Assembly: GCF_001078375.1 (NCBI RefSeq)
Contig: NZ_BBXI01000021.1
Span: 124,001 to 188,000, forward strand
Origin: Veillonella tobetsuensis
Lineage (GTDB): Bacteria > Bacillota > Negativicutes > Veillonellales > Veillonellaceae
Direction: 5' to 3'
Length of the DNA stretch: 64,000 nt
Position 1 is the first letter of the stretch. Each line of letters starts with the position of its first letter. Below, one piece after another: positions 7,578-14,753 of this stretch. Made by a program: the position numbers and the translations under genes. The notes under the pieces are model-generated. The model saw only the letters and a program-made list of their open reading frames with translations. It did no database searches and had not been told where the DNA came from.

Positions 7578-8120
7578 CTAGAAAAATAGATGTTCTGATT
7601 CCGTAATGCTCCCATCATCTTCATGGAAATAGCAAGCATATACAGATTCACGATGCGCCGCATCATAGAATTTCTGTAAAACAGGTGAAAGTTTCATGTC
7701 TATGGGCATATGCAAAGCTTTCACAATGGGTTCCCAAAGTTCCATCGGCGAATAAGAGATAATGTCCAACTGCTTATTTTGACCATATTCTTCAAGTGTT
7801 GTCGCATCAGCATACTTACTTGAGTCACAGTAATCATGCCAACAAATACTAAAAACGATCAAATAAAACAAATCATCCATACTTTCAGCCAAACGGCCCG
7901 CAGCACCCTCGCTACTCCAATAACCTATGGATCCGTCCTCCAATAGATGATATTCACCGCCAGCACCATCTACAGCAAATGCCATTCCCGGCAAAGAGAA
8001 TGTGCAGCGACCTTCAGCAGTATCACGTTCCTCCAACGCATCTAGCAAACGAAAATCGAATAGCGTATCAAAATCTTCAGCTAACTTGGCATCATTTCGC
8101 AATATATCTAAATAGTCCAT
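7578..8120 (-). CDS. SUKH-like (SMI1/KNR4) acidic protein, immunity-like
   Basis: 180 residues, ATG with AGGAG inside the end of the upstream gene, whose stop is 1 bp before this start. The stretch FAVDGAGGEYHLLEDGSIGY followed by WSSEGAAGRLAES resembles the SUKH core, where a short beta hairpin displays a Gly-rich turn before an acidic helix. No signal peptide and many Asp/Glu. SUKH proteins neutralise diverse nuclease toxins and also occur outside toxin systems. Family assignment is from pattern only. Confidence 0.5.
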   Translation of the reverse strand: MDYLDILRNDAKLAEDFDTLFDFRLLDALEERDTAEGRCTFSLPGMAFAVDGAGGEYHLLEDGSIGYWSSEGAAGRLAESMDDLFYLIVFSICWHDYCDSSKYADATTLEEYGQNKQLDIISYSPMELWEPIVKALHMPIDMKLSPVLQKFYDAAHRESVYACYFHEDDGSITESEHLFF

Positions 8121-8121
8121 C

Positions 8122-8718
8122 TTACACGCTCCTATTAGCAGAAATTAATCCTAGCAATTTAGCCTCTCCTTCATCAGATGTATCTAATAGCGGAATAGCT
8201 AACAAAAGTATTTGCAGGGAGTAATAATAAAAGCTAAAGAATAAATCATCAGGGAATACGTCATCTTCCTCAAATCTAAGAACGTCTTCGTCTTCATCAT
8301 ATTCTTCAGACCAAAGGTATTCTTCGTTGAGCATATCCTCAAAGTTCGGCAATGGATCTGCATGCTCTAGCATAAGACCATCTCGAATGCACTCAGCAAT
8401 CACAGTAAACAACTCAACCAATTGTTCTGCTAAATACTGCGCTACCGCATTATGAGCGCTCGCTTCTTGAGCTTTCTTAAAAATACGAAGCAAGAAAATC
8501 ATCGCGAATGGTGTCGCATGCCACAACGTTGATTGGTGCTCAATATTGAGTTCTAACGCCTCACCAGCCGCATCAACAGTTTCAATGCTTTCCATGTTCC
8601 ACAACACATCAAGCGCCTCAGGGAAATCTGTGGCACATCCGTAGGTGGTCGTTAACCGATGCCACGGTATATCGTTGACTTGTACAGTTTCTATATATGT
8701 TTGAATTGCTGTATCCAT
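8122..8718 (-). CDS. acidic cytosolic protein of unknown function, immunity-like
   Basis: 198 residues. The N-terminal part (VNDIPWHRLTTTYGCATDFP, then STLWHATPFAMIFLLRIF) has the Trp, Tyr and HATPFA..FLL pattern of helical-repeat proteins found in immunity loci. An acidic stretch (SEEYDEDEDVLRFEEDD) occupies about residues 135-155. It is tightly coupled to the SUKH-like gene downstream (1-bp gap). I cannot name the family with confidence; an immunity role is inferred from the company it keeps. Confidence 0.5.
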   Translation of the reverse strand: MDTAIQTYIETVQVNDIPWHRLTTTYGCATDFPEALDVLWNMESIETVDAAGEALELNIEHQSTLWHATPFAMIFLLRIFKKAQEASAHNAVAQYLAEQLVELFTVIAECIRDGLMLEHADPLPNFEDMLNEEYLWSEEYDEDEDVLRFEEDDVFPDDLFFSFYYYSLQILLLAIPLLDTSDEGEAKLLGLISANRSV

Positions 8719-8759
8719 TTTAGTTATACCTTTATAATTACATTTTCATGTATCTATCT

Positions 8760-9569
8760 TTATAATTTCTCAATAACCTCTTTCACCAGTTCATAAGTAT
8801 CTACGAGACGCAGTTTTCCAACCCTAGGATTATCTGTAATCTCCTCATAGATATCCTCCAACGTACCTGCTGGTGCTAGTTTCCATAGTTTACACGGATA
8901 GAGTTCAACGGTTCCGATGACTTCCAAATCATCTAGCAACATACCTAAGTCCTTATGATTGAACCAACAGTCTGTATCGATAGCAAGATTTGTATTATCT
9001 TTTCGGCATGTGATTTTGCTGTTTAGAAACTCTTCCATTGTTGGTTTTTCTTCTTGTAAAAGCCGCGTACAGGCTAAATGATATTCGATTTTCCGCGGTG
9101 ACTGATCTACGTCAGAGACAAATATAGCACCATACTCGTTTTCAAACTTAACAGCTAATACATCGCCCTCCTTAAAATGAGGTTCTCTCTTTATTTTAGA
9201 TTTACGAACCTTAAGCGGCTTCAGATTTTCACTTTGTAGCTGTACGGCTAACTTATCCAATACCTTTTGACGCTGTTTAGGGGCCTTATCATCGATTTCT
9301 AGCCAAAACTCGTGAGGGCCCTGAGCGATTATATTTAATGCTTTCTCTTTAACATTATCTGGTAGATGCCCTATCTTCCACAACGAATAGGCCATCGCAG
9401 TCCAATAAATCTCTGTATAAAACTCATCAGTACAAAAATTTTGTTTCTCACTTAAGATTTCAGAAATTATGGTATCGACACTGACACCATCCTTGTACCG
9501 TTCAACAATGGCATTATAAATATCATGGCCATCATCACTATCTATGATTTTCACACCGTCAATAGCCAT
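8760..9569 (-). CDS. two-domain acidic protein of unknown function, immunity-like
   Basis: 269 residues, ATG with AAAGGAG. The first 100 residues are a helical domain (DDGHDIYNAIVERYKDGVSV, TDEFYTEIYWTAMAYSLWKI). The second half starts FKEGDVLAVKFENEYGAIFV, a small beta barrel similar to Imm26-like domains. A basic segment (LKPLKVRKSKIKREPHFKEG) links the halves. Cytosolic. It lies 26 bp from the stop of the gene upstream and 41 bp from the start of the next, probably in one operon. Immunity role inferred. Confidence 0.5.
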   Translation of the reverse strand: MAIDGVKIIDSDDGHDIYNAIVERYKDGVSVDTIISEILSEKQNFCTDEFYTEIYWTAMAYSLWKIGHLPDNVKEKALNIIAQGPHEFWLEIDDKAPKQRQKVLDKLAVQLQSENLKPLKVRKSKIKREPHFKEGDVLAVKFENEYGAIFVSDVDQSPRKIEYHLACTRLLQEEKPTMEEFLNSKITCRKDNTNLAIDTDCWFNHKDLGMLLDDLEVIGTVELYPCKLWKLAPAGTLEDIYEEITDNPRVGKLRLVDTYELVKEVIEKL

Positions 9570-9595
9570 ATGAATCTCCTTTAGGACAACAGCTC

Positions 9596-10276
9596 TTATT
9601 CCATCTCGCCATGGGTTGCTACAAAGTCATCCTTAATCTGTTGTAGTTCTTTTTTAGCGACCATGTATTGTTTCAAGTCAATTTGTCCGTTCTCTTTTTG
9701 TTCAGCCAAGGTCTTTTCTTTATTTATGATTCTAATCCAGTCTAATTGTGTACTAAATTGAGTATTAACGCCTTCACTATTTTCTCGTAACGCAAGCAAC
9801 GCAAAGACTTCATCCATGCCGAGATTAAACATGTCGCTTTCAAAATCGATAGGTTCAAAATAATAGCGAACCGTATCCGCCCCAAATTCACCATCTAATT
9901 TGGCCCATTCTGACACTGAAAGCACGGTAAAGCCGAGTGTATCGTTGCCAAGGCTTTCAACAAACCAACGCACCTCATAATCAGGCTTAATAAAGTCGTT
10001 GAAATATTTGATGGTCACATCTCGATCTTGCTCATCACCGTAAGGAATTTGCAGCTCTTTATCGCCCTTTTTTAGCACAATATCGTCACCATAGGGCTTG
10101 CCATTACTAACCGTTTTAATATCGATAGGCTCATCCATCATATCATTGAAATAGTTCACCACATCTTCGTCATACTCGCGCCAGTCAATCCAGATGATAG
10201 CTTCGGAATCAAACAAATCAGTTAGGTCAATATCATTGGCAAAAAAGCTTCTTAATTCTTTATACAGATTTTCCAT
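9596..10276 (-). CDS. acidic protein of unknown function (immunity-island member)
   Basis: 226 residues. The start is put at the ATG at 10276 (MENLYKELRSFFANDIDLTD) because AGGAGAG lies 7 bp upstream; an ATT/ATG frame 21 bp earlier has no site. Strongly acidic, no signal peptide, no membrane segment. It ends with a helical stretch (EKTLAEQKENGQIDLKQYMV) of coiled-coil type. I do not recognise the family. Its size, charge and position match its neighbours. Confidence 0.5.
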   Translation of the reverse strand: MENLYKELRSFFANDIDLTDLFDSEAIIWIDWREYDEDVVNYFNDMMDEPIDIKTVSNGKPYGDDIVLKKGDKELQIPYGDEQDRDVTIKYFNDFIKPDYEVRWFVESLGNDTLGFTVLSVSEWAKLDGEFGADTVRYYFEPIDFESDMFNLGMDEVFALLALRENSEGVNTQFSTQLDWIRIINKEKTLAEQKENGQIDLKQYMVAKKELQQIKDDFVATHGEME

Positions 10277-10346
10277 CGTCTCTCTCCTATGTATCACTTA
10301 TTTTTTAGGTAGTCTACAACACCCGTGTCACCACTTTAATACAACT

Positions 10347-10778
10347 CTATAAGGTTTCATAAATCACATCTTGTTGAGCCGTAAAGTTTTCATCAAAAGA
10401 AACCAAAGCATATAGATGTCCTGCTGGGGATTCACCTATATCATAACCTAGTGCAAATGCGTCGTAACAACCTGATTTATCTAACATTATATCCGTTAGT
10501 GTTAGCACAACAGACTCTTCTTGCGATATTTCCTTTTGTATGATTTCCTGTGCTAATTGGTCTAATTTATCTAATTGAATATATAATTGTTCCCACATTG
10601 GTAGTGAAAGCACCTCAGCCTCAGTATAATCGGTGCAACTAATATTGAGGTTTTGAAAGGCTTGTCCTACATTCTCTAAACGATTAGTGCCCAATCGTCG
10701 AGATACGAAATAAACGCCATACGGTTCTACTGCCCAGCTTTCAACGTTCCATAATGTCATTAATTCAGATTTTATCAT
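10347..10778 (-). CDS. small acidic protein of unknown function (immunity-island member)
   Basis: 143 residues, ATG with GGGGT upstream. Begins MIKSELMTLWNVESWAVEPY and ends HLYALVSFDENFTAQQDVIY; Trp-rich at the N-terminus, acidic overall, no signal peptide. No family recognised. It lies within the run of eight minus-strand genes of like character. Confidence 0.5.
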   Translation of the reverse strand: MIKSELMTLWNVESWAVEPYGVYFVSRRLGTNRLENVGQAFQNLNISCTDYTEAEVLSLPMWEQLYIQLDKLDQLAQEIIQKEISQEESVVLTLTDIMLDKSGCYDAFALGYDIGESPAGHLYALVSFDENFTAQQDVIYETL

Positions 10779-10816
10779 TATGATACCCCACTAGTTCGCC
10801 ACACTTCACTAGTTTA

Positions 10817-11632
10817 TTATCCTGCAATATCCGCACTAACAGGGTTCCCATCCGCATCAATATTGGCTATGATGCAGTGTCCCCAGAAAATATCATCATC
10901 GTCATAATAGACCTCTATGGTGCCATCATTACGAAACGCCAATTCGCCCATAGTAATACGCTTAGCAAATATTTCTGCCGTAATTGGATCTTGGTCATCA
11001 TTGTCGAGCCAATCGTTAGCGAGGTCTAATAAGGTCTCACTAATATAGGTACTAATTCGCTGTTCAAATGCTTTGAAATTATCGATTTTATTGAAAGCCG
11101 ATAACGCCACGGTGCAGCTTTCATCAGAACCCTCGTCTACATCAAGGGTGAATGCATAATCATCAATTCTCGCTGTGTAATATTGATACTCTCGATTTAA
11201 CAGGAAGTCACCCCTGTCAGTATGAAGGTATTTAGGAGTTTTCAAATAAGCTGACAACGCCTCTAACTCGCTATGTTTAGCATGTTCCTCTAAGACCTCA
11301 AGTACATAATAGCGATTATTCCAAGAGGGACGCATATAGCCCAAGTCCTCTAATGGTTTTGCTTTCTTAACTAACAATTTATAGACCCCATGGGGCTCAA
11401 AAGAATAACCCCATCTATCGTCAAGACCCTCAATAATCCACGTCAAAATGCCTTCACTACGGTCAAGCACGCCCGTCCGAGTATCTAGGATAGCATCGGT
11501 AGACACCAGCGGTCTATGGTACTTATCTAAATAAGGACTAGCCCCATTCGCATCACTACGCGGTAATGCATAAATTTCAAATACTTCCGGCTCAAACTCT
11601 GCTTCATATTCTGGTAGACGTACAACACTCAT
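10817..11632 (-). CDS. DUF2262-like protein
   Basis: 271 residues, ATG with AGGAGAG. The C-terminal third (ITMGELAFRNDGTIEVYYDD, then FWGHCIIANIDADGNP) matches the DUF2262 pattern, in which an acidic strand is followed by FWGH and a glycine-containing turn. The N-terminal half holds a separate domain with a DUF-like EIYALPRSDANGASPYLDKY opening. DUF2262 proteins are common in immunity arrays of polymorphic toxin systems. Cytosolic, very acidic. Function is inferred from family and context only. Confidence 0.6.
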   Translation of the reverse strand: MSVVRLPEYEAEFEPEVFEIYALPRSDANGASPYLDKYHRPLVSTDAILDTRTGVLDRSEGILTWIIEGLDDRWGYSFEPHGVYKLLVKKAKPLEDLGYMRPSWNNRYYVLEVLEEHAKHSELEALSAYLKTPKYLHTDRGDFLLNREYQYYTARIDDYAFTLDVDEGSDESCTVALSAFNKIDNFKAFEQRISTYISETLLDLANDWLDNDDQDPITAEIFAKRITMGELAFRNDGTIEVYYDDDDIFWGHCIIANIDADGNPVSADIAG

Positions 11633-11751
11633 ATGATTCTCTCCTATTCATCACATTTATACAGTGCAAATTGTTTACAGTTAAGAATTACAACCTTTTT
11701 ATAGATACGGCCACATTATAATCGTGCCACTACATTATAATTTTCGTTACA

Positions 11752-12582
11752 TCACAAACGTTCAGCTACATCGATTCTATGTAATAATTCTTTCGCTAGT
11801 TCTTGGGCTCTTTTAAATTCCTCATTTGAAAGTACCATGAGCACCAAACTATCTGTACCGATGTCCATACCTACTAACTTATGGTTTTTCCACGTGGAAT
11901 TAAAATGTGCGCACCAGTCCCCAATACATTGACTGTCATCAAATGCGGCTGTATCAATAGTTAGATTTTCGCTAGTATCTAAAGACTTGTTACGTATTAA
12001 CTTCTGCACATGATAAAGAAAATCCTCTAATTCAATTTTTAAAGATATCTCTACAGCGCGACCTTTAGACTGTAGTTTCTCATAGAGGTTCCACCAATCA
12101 TCTTCTATATCATCCATAGATGTTAGCTTTACCTTGGACATGAAAGATTTAGCTTGTTTCGTATCGCCAAGTAATAACGCTGCTAACTCTGCAAAAGTTG
12201 ACTTAATTTGTTTAACATCTATTTTTACTGTTTCTACAAACAGGCTACGGTCAGGCAACCGACGTTTCTTCACAAAAGCCCGCATCATCTGTACCGCATC
12301 AGGATAACTTACATCTGCCATACGATAGGTTTTATCATTAATATCTAAGAATATATCTACTGCATCCGGTGTTTTTCCTACACGTGCTTTCATCGCAGTG
12401 CAGCCATCGATGGCACAAGGTGGGTATAATTCTATATACATAAAAAATCCATCATGCATAGCCTGTAAGGTATTATCTATTCCTACTATGTTAAAACCGT
12501 TCCGATTATAATCAGGGCTCTTCAAACGCCACTCTTCGTAATTGTCGAATAATTTTGCTTGAATCCAATTGGAAAAACTCAT
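11752..12582 (-). CDS. acidic protein of unknown function, first gene of the immunity-like run
   Basis: 276 residues, ATG with GGTG. Begins MSFSNWIQAKLFDNYEEWRL; has an internal helical region (AELAALLLGDTKQAKSFMSK) and ends ELLHRIDVAERL. No signal peptide, membrane segment or recognisable motif. It is the most upstream of the eight genes and 119 bp from the next, so that gap may hold a separate promoter. Function unknown. Confidence 0.5.
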   Translation of the reverse strand: MSFSNWIQAKLFDNYEEWRLKSPDYNRNGFNIVGIDNTLQAMHDGFFMYIELYPPCAIDGCTAMKARVGKTPDAVDIFLDINDKTYRMADVSYPDAVQMMRAFVKKRRLPDRSLFVETVKIDVKQIKSTFAELAALLLGDTKQAKSFMSKVKLTSMDDIEDDWWNLYEKLQSKGRAVEISLKIELEDFLYHVQKLIRNKSLDTSENLTIDTAAFDDSQCIGDWCAHFNSTWKNHKLVGMDIGTDSLVLMVLSNEEFKRAQELAKELLHRIDVAERL

Positions 12583-12719
12583 AATGATGCACCTTTACTT
12601 AACAACTGTATACAAATATCCTATTTTATCTTATTATAGCATTATTTATAAATTAAATAGCATGATTTATAAGTATATTAAATAACAACATATAGATACA
12701 AAAATAGGGATGTGAATTA

Positions 12720-13931
12720 TCACATCCCTAATAACCAGTCTAATACATTACATTGCTGAATTCCATTATAATTATGAGGTTTATAGAGCTCATCCATAGT
12801 GAGTAAAAATTTAGGATACTGATCTTTAACCGCTTCTAATGGTGCTAACTCTCTGTCTCTAGTAGTTGGATCCAATACACTTTCTGATACTTGGTAGTAC
12901 TCTAATATGCCACCAGGCTTTTGAGCAACGAAATCTATTTCTCCCTTTGTTAATTGTCCAACATATACTGTATATCCTCGACGCCGCAACTCAAGGTATA
13001 CAACATTTTCTAATACATGACCCCTATCACGGTTAATATCAGGTAGTAATAGTTGCCTAAAAGCCATATCCACTACATAATACTTAGGACGTAATCTTAA
13101 TAATTCTTTGCCACGCACATCAAATCGTTCTGTATTATATAACAGTAAACTATCTTCTAAGCCCCTAAGATAACGTTCTACAGTTTTGTTATCTACCTTT
13201 CGACCTGCACTTGTTAATGAATTCGCAATCTTTGTGGGATTAATCAAGCTACCAATATTGGCGAAAATATATCTCACAATACTTTCAAGCAATTTAATAT
13301 CTGCAATTTTTAATCGATCAACAATATCTTTTAAAACAACGGTATTAAATAAACCTTGTAAATAATCCTGCCGACCTTGCCAATTTTCCGACATATGTAA
13401 AAGCCCTGGGAATGAGCCTTCACTTACATATTTTTCATATAAGACCATCCGTGAAAGCCCACTTTCACTATAGGCATCAACATATTCCTTATAAGACAAG
13501 GGAAGCATCTCAATTTGTACATAGCGACCTGTGAGAAGTGTAGCCATATCAGAGGACATAAAATAAGCATTAGAACCTGTAATATATATATCAACATTAT
13601 CTTGTACAAAGAAGTTATCTACTACACGCTCAAACGATGGTACATGCTGAATTTCATCGAGGAATAGATACATCTTTTTACTTGGAATAATCCGTTCATT
13701 AATGTATTCATATAAAGCCCGATAATCTCTTAATTTATCATACTCCATCGACTCAAAATTAATATCAATAATTTGTTCGGCAGTTACATTATCGGCTAAT
13801 AACTCATCTTGAAACAGCTTAAACAACGTAGATTTACCACAACGCCGTATACCAGAAACAACCTTAATGATAGGTCTATCTTTATGTCTTCGAAGAAAAT
13901 CTAAATAATACGGTCGCGAAACTAATGACAT
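12720..13931 (-). CDS. AAA_14/DUF4143 ATPase
   Basis: 403 residues; start at ATG 13931 (MSLVSRPYYLDFL) with AGGAGG 7 bp upstream. Walker A is SGIRRCGKST (about residue 27) and the Walker B-like MYLFLDEIQHV follows, then the sensor ITGSNA. The C-terminal part (ENVVYLELRRRGYTVYVGQL, GEIDFVA) is the DUF4143 domain, with the DFVA-type restriction-nuclease-like ending. These ATPases are widespread and mobile in bacteria; no role is firmly known, though they turn up near defence and toxin genes. The upstream DNA carries three phased palindromes that may be its operators. Confidence 0.8.
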   Translation of the reverse strand: MSLVSRPYYLDFLRRHKDRPIIKVVSGIRRCGKSTLFKLFQDELLADNVTAEQIIDINFESMEYDKLRDYRALYEYINERIIPSKKMYLFLDEIQHVPSFERVVDNFFVQDNVDIYITGSNAYFMSSDMATLLTGRYVQIEMLPLSYKEYVDAYSESGLSRMVLYEKYVSEGSFPGLLHMSENWQGRQDYLQGLFNTVVLKDIVDRLKIADIKLLESIVRYIFANIGSLINPTKIANSLTSAGRKVDNKTVERYLRGLEDSLLLYNTERFDVRGKELLRLRPKYYVVDMAFRQLLLPDINRDRGHVLENVVYLELRRRGYTVYVGQLTKGEIDFVAQKPGGILEYYQVSESVLDPTTRDRELAPLEAVKDQYPKFLLTMDELYKPHNYNGIQQCNVLDWLLGM

Positions 13932-13952
13932 GCACAAGCCTCCTCTCAAAAT

Positions 13953-14050
13953 GGGTTTTAAAACCTAATTCTATATCTATTATATCACTTTAAGGTTTTT
14001 AAACCTAATTTTTATGTTTTTATGTTATAATTTAGGCTTTAAAACCTAAA
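13953..14050. promoter_or_regulatory. three phased palindromes upstream of the ATPase gene
   Basis: GGTTTTAAAACC (13954-13965), GGTTTTTAAACC (13994-14005) and GGCTTTAAAACC (14035-14046), each followed by TAA, have centres 40 and 41 bp apart, about four helical turns. That puts them on one face of the DNA, as expected for cooperative operators. A TATAAT-like TTATAAT is at 14024-14030. Confidence 0.6.
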
Positions 14051-14094
14051 TTCAACCTTAAATTGCAATATGACATTTTCCACTTCCCTTATCT

Positions 14095-14691
14095 TTAATA
14101 CCCAGTATACAAACAAATTGCCGTAACTCGTCCTTTGTAGGTATAAACGTCCATTTCTTCCATATCATCCCAAGAGGTACGTGTCGCCTTAACTCTATAA
14201 CTATAGATTTCATCATACATAAACTTATAAGGTCCAAAACGTGTGCTTTTATCTACTTTCCAGTTTCGTGCAGACCCCATTGGCAACCCATATAGTTCTA
14301 TCACCTTTTGTATACTATCTCCTACTGCTAGCCCAGATGGCGTTGTACCACTTCTATCAAGCAATAGAATCAAGGCCACCCTACGACCATAATTATCAGA
14401 ACCTACAGATATATCTGCAACTGTAAGGCCAATTCCGTTATAAAATAAGATTTCCTGATTCGTATACTTTACAAATGGCCCTCCTTTTGTATAAGTATAG
14501 TCCCCCTTATATCTTTCTGTTGGCTCGCCCAATGATTGTAAAACATTCTCCTCAAATGCTCCTGGTTGAGTACCCCCAATAAAGTACTCACTCGTAGAAA
14601 TATAACCATCACTCCCCAATACTTGAGTGGGAGCCATAAACAAACTACACACACAAGCCAAAGATATTGCTACCAAAGATTTCTTCAACAT
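14095..14691 (-). CDS. exported protein with BamE-like repeats
   Basis: 198 residues, ATG with AGGAG. Signal peptide MLKKSLVAISLACVCSLFMA. Two halves each contain the pattern G...V...LG.P (VLQSLGEPTERYKGDY and GLAVGDSIQKVIELYGLP), as in SmpA/OmlA (BamE-like) domains; the protein at 53184 shows the same pair (VKASLGQPTSEKRDEL, GIAVGDTLKKVMDVYGRP). A shared periplasmic fold is likely, but I cannot say they act in outer-membrane assembly. Function unknown. Confidence 0.6.
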   Translation of the reverse strand: MLKKSLVAISLACVCSLFMAPTQVLGSDGYISTSEYFIGGTQPGAFEENVLQSLGEPTERYKGDYTYTKGGPFVKYTNQEILFYNGIGLTVADISVGSDNYGRRVALILLLDRSGTTPSGLAVGDSIQKVIELYGLPMGSARNWKVDKSTRFGPYKFMYDEIYSYRVKATRTSWDDMEEMDVYTYKGRVTAICLYTGY

Positions 14692-14753
14692 TATTTACAC
14701 TCCTAGATTTAAAACTTTACACATATGTATTTTTTAACTCTACATATATCACA

